From positions 83,219-147,218 of the forward strand of contig JAHHRU010000003.1 in assembly GCA_020025635.1 (NCBI GenBank): a stretch of 64,000 nucleotides of DNA. The letters are read 5' to 3'. This document shows, in pieces, positions 41,291 to 50,763 of this stretch; position 1 is the stretch's first letter, and each line of letters begins with the position of its first letter. Made by a program: the position numbers and the translations under genes. The DNA comes from Allofournierella sp. GTDB lineage: Bacteria > Bacillota > Clostridia > Oscillospirales > Ruminococcaceae. The notes beneath the pieces were generated by a model. The model was not told the origin of the DNA, searched no databases, and was given only the letters and a program-made list of their open reading frames with translations.

Positions 41291-43513
41291 TCAGCCCAGC
41301 TTGCTTACGTTCATATCCACGCGGCCGGGAATACCGGGCACCTCACCCTTGCTGGTGTACTGCCAGATATCATAGCCGTAATTGAAGCTCAGATTCTCCC
41401 GGTACTGGGCGATCCAAATGCTGTACCGGGTGAGGTTTGCCATGTTCAGCTGATTGTAGAACCAGGAAGCATAGCTGTACACGCCCGCACGGTAACCGGC
41501 GTTCTGAATGGTTTCGCAGAAGGCCACTGCGTTGGCGGTGCGCTGAGCGGCGCTGATGGTATCCGCACGGCCGTTGTTGCCTGCCACCTTCTCGGTATCA
41601 AAGTAGATGGGATACTGGATGTTGTAGCCGCGGGCAAGGCGCAGCACCATGCTGGCTTCTTCCACTGCTTCTGCCTCATTCACAGCCTGGCTGTAGAAGT
41701 AAAGGCCGACCTTAAGGCCCGCAGCGGTAGCGCCCTGAATGTTCCTTTTGAAGTAAGAGTCTTCAACCAGAGCACCGGTGCCCCAGCCGCGATAGCCCAC
41801 ACGGATGATGGCAAAATCGATGCCGGAAGCCTTTACCGCGTTCCAGTCGATATCCCGCTGATACTTGGATACGTCCACACCTTTTGCAAGGCGGCCGGGC
41901 TGCGGCGCCGGAGCGGGGGTGGGGGCCGGAGTGGGTTCCGGGGTGGGAACCGTAAGGTCCAGGGTGCCGTCATCCAGGAACTTGTATTCCGTGCCGGCGA
42001 TCCGCTTCATGCCGGTCACCTTCTGGTGGGTGGCGGGATCAAAGTAAGCCTGTTTGTCGGTTTCGCTGGGATACCAGCCGGAATACTGAATTCCGAAGAC
42101 GACCTCGGTGCCGGCCAGCTTCAGGTTCTGCACCGGCAGGCTCTGGGCATCCACAGCCTTATTGTTTGCTGCATCGAACAGCACCAGTTCACCGGGCATG
42201 GGCACCGGGGTTGCCGGAGCCGGGGTCTCAGGAACGGGAGTTTCAGGCGCCGGGGTTTCCGGAGCAGGAGTCTCGGGAGCCGGGGTCTCGGGGGCCGGCG
42301 TTTCCGGAGCCGGAGTCTCGGGAGCCGGGGTTTCAGCTTCCGGCGTTTCCGGGGCAGGGGCTTCCGGAGCGGGAGTTTCCTCATTCTGGCTTTCGGGAGC
42401 GGGAGCCTCCTCGCTCTGCTCATCTGCCGGCTGCTCTGTTTCCTGGGTTTCATCCGCAGCCTTTACGCTGGGCACAAGCAGGCCATCCAGCCGGAAGGGG
42501 CGGAAGAAGCTGAGTGCAGTCTGCACAAAAGCGCTGGGCGCACTCTGCACCGAAGCTGCTGCCGCCGGGTCCAGCAGGGCCTTGACCAGGTATTCCTGGC
42601 CGCTCTGGGTCTTCCCGGTTTCGCTCACATAGTAGGGGCTGAGGCTTCCATCATTGTACAGGAGATACCGCTTGTCGTTCTGAACAGCGGTATTTCCTTC
42701 CACTAAGTACACCGAGCCTTTGATCTCTTCTGCTTTGCTGCCGTTAAAATCATAATCGTTCGGCACAGGAACGGGGGTGGGCGCTTCGGTGGGGGCTTCG
42801 GTGGGCACCGGGATCACGATGCTGGGATCGAAGCCGCTGCTGGTTTCATCCTGGATCACCTTGTTGTCGGAGACGATATCCCCCGCGCCAACCTGGCTTT
42901 CATCCTTGATCTTATCCTTGACCGCTTCGATATCGGCCTTGTATTCAACCTTTTCCTTCACCGATACCGTTGTGGGCTTGGGCACGATGTAGCCCTCTTT
43001 TTCGCCCACTGTTACGGTATAGTCGCCCACTGCCAGCTTATCCAGCAGCAGTGTTCCGGTTTTGGGGTCGGTCTTATAGCTCAGGGTTTCTTTCTGCTTT
43101 GTTTTCTGCTTATTGTTTTTGCTGTTCTTGGGTGCTTTGTATTTGAGGGTAACCTCAAATTCCTCGCCCAGGACCGGCACATTGTTTTCCGCGTTTTTAA
43201 TGGTGATGCCCACACTCTGCTGAACCGCCGTTGCATCCATTGCAAGCTGAATGGGCGCGGGTGTTGCGGTGGGTTCCGGGGTGGGCGATGCGGTGGGCGC
43301 TGCTGACGGCTTCAAGCTGGGGGTCGGCTCCGGAGCTGCTTCATCCGACAAAGTGCTCACCGGCGAACCGCTGCCGGCTGCCATAACGGCAATGCCGGCT
43401 CCGGCGCTGACCACCAGAAGCAGGCAGCAGCACAATGCCGTGAGTGCTTTATAGAGCGGAACACGGCCCAGTGTACTGGATGTAAAATATTTTGACAGAT
43501 CGTTTTTATTCAT
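41291..43513 (-). CDS. Modular extracellular GH25 lysozyme with proline-rich linker
   Basis: A 740-residue secreted or membrane-anchored muramidase. Residues 1-45: basic start and one helix. About 52-88: Pro/Thr linker. About 98-195: a Cna-B/SpaA-like beta domain (ITIKNAENNVPVLGEEFEV; GTLLLDKLAVGDYTVTVGEKEGY). About 355-438: a repeated Ala-Pro-Glu-Thr-Pro linker. About 470-515: a segment resembling choline/cell-wall-binding repeats (IQYSGWYPSETDKQAYFDP). About 545-740: the GH25 catalytic domain, GVDVSKYQRDIDWNAVK with D547, YPIYFDTE (D639, E641) and the final DMNVSK. No LPxTG anchor. Likely remodels the cell's own peptidoglycan or attacks competitors. Confidence 0.93.
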   Translation of the reverse strand: MNKNDLSKYFTSSTLGRVPLYKALTALCCCLLLVVSAGAGIAVMAAGSGSPVSTLSDEAAPEPTPSLKPSAAPTASPTPEPTATPAPIQLAMDATAVQQSVGITIKNAENNVPVLGEEFEVTLKYKAPKNSKNNKQKTKQKETLSYKTDPKTGTLLLDKLAVGDYTVTVGEKEGYIVPKPTTVSVKEKVEYKADIEAVKDKIKDESQVGAGDIVSDNKVIQDETSSGFDPSIVIPVPTEAPTEAPTPVPVPNDYDFNGSKAEEIKGSVYLVEGNTAVQNDKRYLLYNDGSLSPYYVSETGKTQSGQEYLVKALLDPAAAASVQSAPSAFVQTALSFFRPFRLDGLLVPSVKAADETQETEQPADEQSEEAPAPESQNEETPAPEAPAPETPEAETPAPETPAPETPAPETPAPETPAPETPAPETPVPETPAPATPVPMPGELVLFDAANNKAVDAQSLPVQNLKLAGTEVVFGIQYSGWYPSETDKQAYFDPATHQKVTGMKRIAGTEYKFLDDGTLDLTVPTPEPTPAPTPAPAPQPGRLAKGVDVSKYQRDIDWNAVKASGIDFAIIRVGYRGWGTGALVEDSYFKRNIQGATAAGLKVGLYFYSQAVNEAEAVEEASMVLRLARGYNIQYPIYFDTEKVAGNNGRADTISAAQRTANAVAFCETIQNAGYRAGVYSYASWFYNQLNMANLTRYSIWIAQYRENLSFNYGYDIWQYTSKGEVPGIPGRVDMNVSKLG
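42203..42373 (-). repeat. Fifteen-bp tandem repeats encoding Ala-Pro-Glu-Thr-Pro
   Basis: Within the GH25 gene, about eleven imperfect 15-bp units code for APETP with variants (EAETP, PVPETP, PAPATP). The codons vary between units, so slippage is reduced, but length variation between strains is likely. Confidence 0.85.
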
Positions 43514-43642
43514 TTTTACTCCTCACATCCGCTTGTAAAGGCGTTCAAAAAATAAAACTTCGCAGAATTACTCATATTATAACATCCTTATTTCCAAAAC
43601 GAAAGCTTTTGCCAGCATTTTCTCTGTTTGAAAGCCATTTTT

Positions 43643-44779
43643 TCACAATTTTTCCGATGCCGCCGAAGGTCCGTACCAGGCAACCAGCAGATCCACACAG
43701 GCCCCATAGCTTTTCAGCCCCATGGACTGGCCGTAGCTTTGCAGAAAACCGGAATATCCGCCCTGCGCCAATGTGGTCACCGGCGAGGAAAACCGTCTCC
43801 AATATCCATCGTTCCACTCAAGGTCTGCTTTGCAGCCCTCACTCAAAAGCTCCCGCACTGCGTCATAGGCCTGTGGGTCTGCCGAGCGGAGCGCACTGGA
43901 CAGGTGCGCATAGCCGAACAGCCAGCCGGAATACTGAAATTCCGCATCCGGGCAGGACAGGCAGGCCGCAATACCCAGAAAATTCGCCTCCTGCTCCGGT
44001 GCCACGCCCCGCTGGTGGGCCAGTTCGTGGGCCACCGTCACCGGCAGATACACATTCGGGCAGTGCACATTGAGGGTGCTTTCGCCCAAAAAGGGGAACA
44101 GATAGCCGGTAAAGCCGGCCGCGCTCATGCCGGCTGAATAAAACGCCGGCTTGGGGGTTCGGTGGGGGCCTGCCAAAAAGGGCCATTCCTTCACGATCTG
44201 TTCATAGCAGGCATCTCCATAAGCAAGGATGCGGTCATTTTCGCCCATAAAGCGGCCCGCCTGGTCCCGGCGGACCCTTTCCCCCGCCCGGGATGCCCCG
44301 GCCGCAAAATACCGGGTGACCGCTTCCAGCTGCTCCACACCGATCTTTTGCGGCTGGATGCCGCTTTTTTCGGCAAAGCCGGGCACATAATACTGCACCC
44401 CCCAGGTAACGCAGAAGCCCGCATAGATCCATACAAGCACCGCCGCAAGCCCCACAAGGCGCCTTGCCAGCACCCGGCGGAGCTTCACTCTCGCTTCATA
44501 CAGGGTAACGGCTGCCATAAAAATGAGCCAGAGGACCAGCACCGTTCCCAGCAGCTCTGCCGCTGAAAAGGGCAGCTTGTCCACAGCGCCGCCCCAGAAC
44601 TGCTTCCAGGGGGCCGAGACCCGCTCCACAAACCAGCCCATCGCCCTGCGGCTGCCCCGTGCAAGCCAGAACGCCGCAACCACAAAAGCGCCTGCCGCCA
44701 GGGCGATGAGCGGGCCTTTGCTCTCTCTTGCAAATCGTTTGAACCGCAGCCATTGCAGCCGATTCCAGCTAAGATGCAC
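43643..44779 (-). CDS. DUF3810 membrane protein with metalloprotease HExxH motif
   Basis: A 378-residue protein with three N-terminal helices (about residues 23-42, 68-90 and 100-125) and a soluble domain outside. The domain contains VTVAHELAHQRGVAPEQEANFLGI: HELAH followed by an acidic residue at a distance suited to a third zinc ligand. This is the DUF3810 pattern, annotated as unknown. A zinc protease role is inferred from the motif. GTG start, with CGGAGGAA 7 nt upstream. Confidence 0.8.
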   Translation of the reverse strand: MHLSWNRLQWLRFKRFARESKGPLIALAAGAFVVAAFWLARGSRRAMGWFVERVSAPWKQFWGGAVDKLPFSAAELLGTVLVLWLIFMAAVTLYEARVKLRRVLARRLVGLAAVLVWIYAGFCVTWGVQYYVPGFAEKSGIQPQKIGVEQLEAVTRYFAAGASRAGERVRRDQAGRFMGENDRILAYGDACYEQIVKEWPFLAGPHRTPKPAFYSAGMSAAGFTGYLFPFLGESTLNVHCPNVYLPVTVAHELAHQRGVAPEQEANFLGIAACLSCPDAEFQYSGWLFGYAHLSSALRSADPQAYDAVRELLSEGCKADLEWNDGYWRRFSSPVTTLAQGGYSGFLQSYGQSMGLKSYGACVDLLVAWYGPSAASEKL

Positions 44780-44868
44780 GCTTCATTCCTCCGTTTACAC
44801 AATGCTGATTTTTATTATACAGGGCCATGACCTTTCTGCCAAGTGCCGGCCCTGCCGGGCAGACAATT

Positions 44869-44896
44869 TTGACCGGTTGTCTAAAAAGCTATGGTA
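44869..44896 (+). promoter_or_regulatory. Possible promoter of glgB
   Basis: TTGACC (44869-44874) and TATGGT (about 44891-44896) with 16 nt between; moderate match. Confidence 0.4.
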
Positions 44897-44954
44897 AATT
44901 TTTTCCTGATGGAGTACAATCATGAAAGATCGATCGAGACAAAGGAGCCGTAAC

Positions 44955-46778
<1,824 letters not shown>

Positions 46779-46782
46779 CCGA

Positions 46783-46820
46783 AAACAGGACCTTTTTTTG
46801 AAGATAGGTCCTGTTTTTTT
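46783..46820 (+). terminator. Terminator of glgB
   Basis: Arms AAACAGGACCT / AGGTCCTGTTT followed by a T run. Confidence 0.85.
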
Positions 46821-46862
46821 ACCACTATTCGTGATTTTTTTAACTAAAATGCTCTCATTGCC

Positions 46863-46890
46863 TTGCTATTTTTCAAAATCGCTGTATACT
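46863..46890 (+). promoter_or_regulatory. Promoter of the SDR gene
   Basis: TTGCTA (46863-46868), 16 nt, TATACT (46885-46890). Confidence 0.55.
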
Positions 46891-46940
46891 TTGATTAGAG
46901 AACTTTGTTTTGCAAATAATTCACTGGAGGTATTTCACTT

Positions 46941-47681
46941 ATGCTTTTGGAAGGTAAAGTTGCAATCGTCACCGGCGGCACCCGCGGCATCGGTCTGGCT
47001 GTTGTTAAAAAATTCCTGGACAACGGTGCCAGCGTGATCCTGACCGGCAGCCGCCAGGCTACTGTGGACAAGGCCATGGCTGAGCTGACCGAGTACGGCG
47101 ACCGTGTTATGGGCATGTGCCCCGATCTGTGCGATGCCGCACAGGTGGCCGATCTGGTTGAGACTGCTGTTAAGAAGTACGGCAAGCTGGACATCATGGT
47201 CAACAACGCCGGCATCTCTGCCCGCGACAGCCTGTACGAGTATGATCCTGACAACTTCGACAAGATCCTGGATGTGAACCTGAAGTCCGTATTCATCGGC
47301 TGCCAGGCTGCTGCCCGGGTGATGAAGGTGCAGGGCGGCGGTGTTATCATCAACACCAGCTCGATGGTTTCCATCTATGGCCAGCCCGCAGGCTGCGGCT
47401 ACCCCGCAACCAAGTTTGCTGTAAACGGCATGACCAAATCCCTTGCCCGTGAGCTGGGCCGTGACCACATCCGTGTGAACGCCGTTGCTCCCGGTGTTAC
47501 CCGCACCGACATGGTTGCTGCTCTGCCCAAGGAAATCGTGGAGCGCATCTCTGCCCCCATCCCCCTGGGCCGTGTGGGCGAACCCGAAGAGGTTGCCGAT
47601 GCATTCCTGTTCCTCGCCAGCGATATGGCCAGCTATGTCACCGGTGAGATGCTCAGCGTTGACGGTGCCGCACAGACCTGA
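46941..47681 (+). CDS. Short-chain dehydrogenase/reductase (FabG-like SDR)
   Basis: A 246-residue NAD(P)H-dependent oxidoreductase. Cofactor motif TGGTRGIG, NNAGIS, catalytic Ser in INTSSMVS, and catalytic Y-x3-K in YPATKFAVNGMTKSLA; C-terminal GRVGEPEEVADAFLFLASD and DGA. Length and motifs fit FabG and the hydroxysteroid/sugar-alcohol dehydrogenases; the substrate cannot be told and there is no fatty-acid cluster around it. GGAGG ahead of the ATG; codon use suggests high expression. Own promoter and terminator. Confidence 0.93.
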   Translation: MLLEGKVAIVTGGTRGIGLAVVKKFLDNGASVILTGSRQATVDKAMAELTEYGDRVMGMCPDLCDAAQVADLVETAVKKYGKLDIMVNNAGISARDSLYEYDPDNFDKILDVNLKSVFIGCQAAARVMKVQGGGVIINTSSMVSIYGQPAGCGYPATKFAVNGMTKSLARELGRDHIRVNAVAPGVTRTDMVAALPKEIVERISAPIPLGRVGEPEEVADAFLFLASDMASYVTGEMLSVDGAAQT

Positions 47682-47709
47682 TTTTTATTTTAAGATCTCA
47701 TCATAACGC

Positions 47710-47755
47710 AAGATCCCGCCCTGTTCACATTCCTGCGAACAGGGCGGGATCTTTT
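47710..47755 (+). terminator. Terminator of the SDR gene
   Basis: Perfect 17-bp arms AAGATCCCGCCCTGTTC and complement around a 10-nt loop, then TTTTAT. Confidence 0.9.
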
Positions 47756-47858
47756 ATGCACTCAAAATTTTGCAAGCCGGCTGCTGAAACCGTGATTTTG
47801 TTTTTCACCAGGTTCTGCGCCGCTGCTTTTTGAATTTATTCATCATTTCTTTTACCGG

Positions 47859-48386
47859 TTACTCCGCTTCTTCTTCGGCAAGCTCTTCGCCGAGTTTGTC
47901 CCGGATGTAGCTTCCCACCGTTTCTTTGGGAATGGCAAGGCTCACAGCAAGCTCCCCGTAAAGCAGCTCACGCGCCCGGTTCATATAGTCCCGGTCCAGC
48001 TTGGCCGGCCGATGGCCGCCTTTTGCCGCATCCGACAGCTTCTTTTTCACCGATTTGATCAGGCACACCAGTGCTCGGGGGTCCTCATGGGACAGTGCAC
48101 TGCGGTATTTTTCGGTAAGCACCCGGTTATCCAGCTGGGACAGATCCTTTTCTTTCACCTGCGGGATGCCTTTCACCAGGCGCTCTGCCTGCTCCCGATC
48201 CATTACCGGGCGCATGAACACCGGAGCATTTACCGGGATGTAGATATAACCCACACTATAAACCGGGGCCAGTTTATAATAAAGGGTTTCCTTGTCCGAT
48301 GCGGGGAGATGCTCCGGCACACCAACAGCCTCTACCCGGCACACACCTGTGCTGCCATAAACGATCTGATCGCCATTCGAAAACAT
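47859..48386 (-). CDS. CarD-family transcription regulator
   Basis: A 175-residue protein. N-terminal CarD/TRCF Tudor-like RNA-polymerase-binding domain (MFSNGDQIVYGSTGVCRVEAV; YKLAPVYSVGYIYIPVNAPVFMRPVM) and a helical C-terminal domain ending in an acidic tail (EELAEEEAE). CarD proteins bind the RNAP beta subunit and tune open-complex stability. ATG 48386 follows AAGGAG; an earlier in-frame ATG adds 11 residues without a site. Confidence 0.93.
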   Translation of the reverse strand: MFSNGDQIVYGSTGVCRVEAVGVPEHLPASDKETLYYKLAPVYSVGYIYIPVNAPVFMRPVMDREQAERLVKGIPQVKEKDLSQLDNRVLTEKYRSALSHEDPRALVCLIKSVKKKLSDAAKGGHRPAKLDRDYMNRARELLYGELAVSLAIPKETVGSYIRDKLGEELAEEEAE

Positions 48387-48745
48387 CTTTCGCTCCTTCC
48401 AAACTCTGCCACAAAACACAACTCATCTTACGCTTCATTTCTTTTCTTCAATGCCGGTCATCGGCACCATGCCGGCATTTTTAACAGAAGTTTCAAAAAA
48501 CTCTACATAATAATTGTACCATAATTCTTTAAAAAAAGATAGCCCTTTCCCGAAACTCCATGTCAGTTTTTGTCATGGGGCTTGTTTTGCCGGTCTTTTC
48601 CGCTGCAAAAGGCGCTGCACATGGCCGGAACCGTGTCTGCAAAGACAGCAAAAAGCGGCAGCATCCAAGCATTTGGATGCTGCCGCTTACATTTTTCAGG
48701 AACCCCCGTCCATCGGTTCAGGGTGCCCATTCTGAATTTTCAGGA
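48387..48745. other. Intergenic region between carD and the DUF4179 gene
   Basis: About 360 bp without a supported gene. It holds the carD leader with a hairpin (ATGCCGG 48451-48457 / CCGGCAT 48472-48478), a TACAAT box around 48518 on the minus strand as a possible carD -10, and the terminator of the DUF4179 gene. Confidence 0.6.
48649..48690 (-). terminator. Terminator of the sigma/DUF4179 operon
   Basis: Perfect 16-bp arms (AAGCGGCAGCATCCAA and complement) around GCAT; on the minus strand followed by TTTTTG. Confidence 0.85.
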
Positions 48746-50128
48746 TCACCCCACCGGCTCGCCGTTCAGAAGGACACGATCCACCTGTTCAAGGTCGATC
48801 ACCCGGTCAAACATCTCACGGGTCCAGATCTTGCCATCCTCCTCAACGCAGACACTGCTGCTGAAAATGGGAAGGGTCGTGCCGTCTTTCAGGATCACGT
48901 CCAGATTGGCGCTCTGGCTGTCTTCGTTCATTTCGCCGTGTCCATCCACTGTTACGGAAATGGGCGAAAGGCGAACGTTTTCCACGGTCCAGCCGGTCAT
49001 ATCCCGGTGGCAGGGCATATTTTTGATATCGCTTGTGGGCTCCAGCCGGAAGGTGGTGGACCACTTGCCTTTGGTAAGCACATCATAGAAGCGGCCGCCA
49101 GCTGTAAGGCGCAGATTTTCCCAATCAGCCCCCACCTGCGGGAGGATCACATATTCCGTCAGGGAATTGCTCTGGAGAATCTGGCTCAGCTGCCGCTCCT
49201 CGCCCCGGTAAAAGGCCAGCACGGTGCAATTCACCGGAGCTCCGTCCTTATCCTGCAGGCCGAATTCCAGCTGGTCGACCTGCCCCAGCTCATCGTCTGT
49301 TTCCACCAAAAGATGAAGTTCACCATCCACCACACCGGCGGCGGCAAGCGTGCCCCAGGGCGCCTCTTCAAAGGTGACCGGCTGTTCCCAGGGAACCAGC
49401 ATCTGCATGGTTCCATCTTCCATACGGTCAATGGTTTCATCCATGCGGTCCGGGCCGGTCACATCATAAGCGGTTATGGAGTCCGTCACCGGGATCGTTT
49501 CCGGTTTGCCGAACAGTTTGTCCAGCTCACCCAGGGTGTAGCCGGTTTCGGTTTGCTCCACAACCCGTTCGCCGCTGAGCACGGCGGGGGCCGAAACGGT
49601 GATTTTTCGGTTTTCCAAATTCTCGCCCGCATCCCCGGACATCCGCAGCAGGACGGTCTGGGTATCGGGGTCATAATCCACCACCTCGCTGAAGGCAAAG
49701 CCGCCGGAGATCTCGGTGGTGTCCCGGCTGCCCTTCCCCACACGGCCCTTGTGCTCGGTATCCTGCAGGCTCAGGAACACCGATGCGCTTTCGCCATCAT
49801 GGATGGCGGCCAGGACCTCCATCCGAATGCCCTGATCCTCGCTGACCTGATTGATGGGCTGAAGCTGGCGCAGGGCCTCTGCCCCCAGCACTGAAAGCGG
49901 CTGGCGCAGCTCCGGGTCAGCGGCAAGAACACCGCCCCCAAGGCAGAAAATCAGCGCAAAGGTAGCCGCCAGCGCAAGCACACGCCGCGGCAGGGTGCGG
50001 CGGCTGCATTTTACCTCAAGGCTGGGTCGGCATTGGGCCAGAATCGCCTGCTTGCGCTCTTCGGTCAGGCGCACATCCGCAAGGCTGGTATCGATCGCTT
50101 CACGGATGCTTTCTTCACAGATCTTCAT
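48746..50128 (-). CDS. DUF4179 membrane protein, probable anti-sigma factor
   Basis: A 460-residue protein. Short cytoplasmic N-terminus (residues 1-48, with KICEESIREAIDTSLADVRL), one helix (about 49-67, LALAATFALIFCLGGGVLAA), and a large extracytoplasmic domain of beta type with DUF4179 character. It overlaps the ECF sigma gene upstream by 14 nt, so it is co-produced and is the expected membrane anti-sigma factor. The N-terminus lacks the classical zinc anti-sigma motif. Confidence 0.83.
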   Translation of the reverse strand: MKICEESIREAIDTSLADVRLTEERKQAILAQCRPSLEVKCSRRTLPRRVLALAATFALIFCLGGGVLAADPELRQPLSVLGAEALRQLQPINQVSEDQGIRMEVLAAIHDGESASVFLSLQDTEHKGRVGKGSRDTTEISGGFAFSEVVDYDPDTQTVLLRMSGDAGENLENRKITVSAPAVLSGERVVEQTETGYTLGELDKLFGKPETIPVTDSITAYDVTGPDRMDETIDRMEDGTMQMLVPWEQPVTFEEAPWGTLAAAGVVDGELHLLVETDDELGQVDQLEFGLQDKDGAPVNCTVLAFYRGEERQLSQILQSNSLTEYVILPQVGADWENLRLTAGGRFYDVLTKGKWSTTFRLEPTSDIKNMPCHRDMTGWTVENVRLSPISVTVDGHGEMNEDSQSANLDVILKDGTTLPIFSSSVCVEEDGKIWTREMFDRVIDLEQVDRVLLNGEPVG

Positions 50129-50618
50129 AGGACCCTCCTTCCAGTCGTTTTCTCAGTTCATCTTTTGCCCGCCGCAGACGGATGCTTACGGTGGACTGGG
50201 GTGTTTCCAAGATCCGGGCGATCTCGTTCACCTTGAGCTGCTGGTAATAATGCAGCAGGATGACCTCCCGGTATTTGGGTTTCAATTTCAAAATCTCCTG
50301 ATAAAGCCGCCCCTGTTCGCCCGAGGGCTCGCTGGGGGCTGCGATCTCCGGGTACTGATCCACCAGGTTTACCCGCCTTTTCCAGGCACTGCGCAGGTAA
50401 TCCTTGCATACATTCACCGTGACACGCATGATGAATGCCTTTTCAGCTTCCGGGGTTTCAAAATGCCGCCAGGCACGATACACTTTTAGGAATGCATCCT
50501 GCACGGCATCCTCGGCCAGCTGCTTATCGTTCAGATACATACAGGCAAGGCGAAGCATGGCTGTGCCATAACCATCCACCAAACGCTCCATTTCGTCGGT
50601 GGTGCAAAGCATTGCCAT
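50115..50618 (-). CDS. ECF-type RNA polymerase sigma factor
   Basis: A 167-residue sigma-70 family factor. Region 2 (MLRLACMYLNDKQLAEDAVQ, AFLKVYRAWRHFETPEAEKAF) and region 4 (LKPKYREVILLHYYQQLKVN, IARILETPQSTVSIRLRRAKDELRK) are complete with a short linker, as in ECF sigma factors. The ATG at 50618 or the one two codons later (50612) could be used. Cotranscribed with the DUF4179 gene. Confidence 0.93.
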   Translation of the reverse strand: MAMLCTTDEMERLVDGYGTAMLRLACMYLNDKQLAEDAVQDAFLKVYRAWRHFETPEAEKAFIMRVTVNVCKDYLRSAWKRRVNLVDQYPEIAAPSEPSGEQGRLYQEILKLKPKYREVILLHYYQQLKVNEIARILETPQSTVSIRLRRAKDELRKRLEGGSYEDL

Positions 50619-50663
50619 TCCTTCCCACTTCCTTTCTGGGATCAGATGTTCCCAATGAAGGAA

Positions 50664-50686
50664 GCCTTCGTCTATTAAACGAAGGC
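50664..50686 (-). other. Hairpin in the leader of the sigma gene
   Basis: Perfect 8-bp stem GCCTTCGT / ACGAAGGC with a 7-nt loop, 46 nt before the sigma start. Little T tail, so it may be a weak terminator after the Clp gene or a leader structure. Confidence 0.45.
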
Positions 50687-50763
50687 AGTCCTTTTAAATA
50701 TTGCATTTTTTGTGAAATGCTTTAAATTTCTTTGTTTGCGGCGTTTTTTTCCAAAGGCCGCTT

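Noticed and set aside
42203..42373. CRISPR-like array
   Set aside because: The 15-bp periodicity has no spacers and is in frame within the GH25 gene, coding for the APETP linker.
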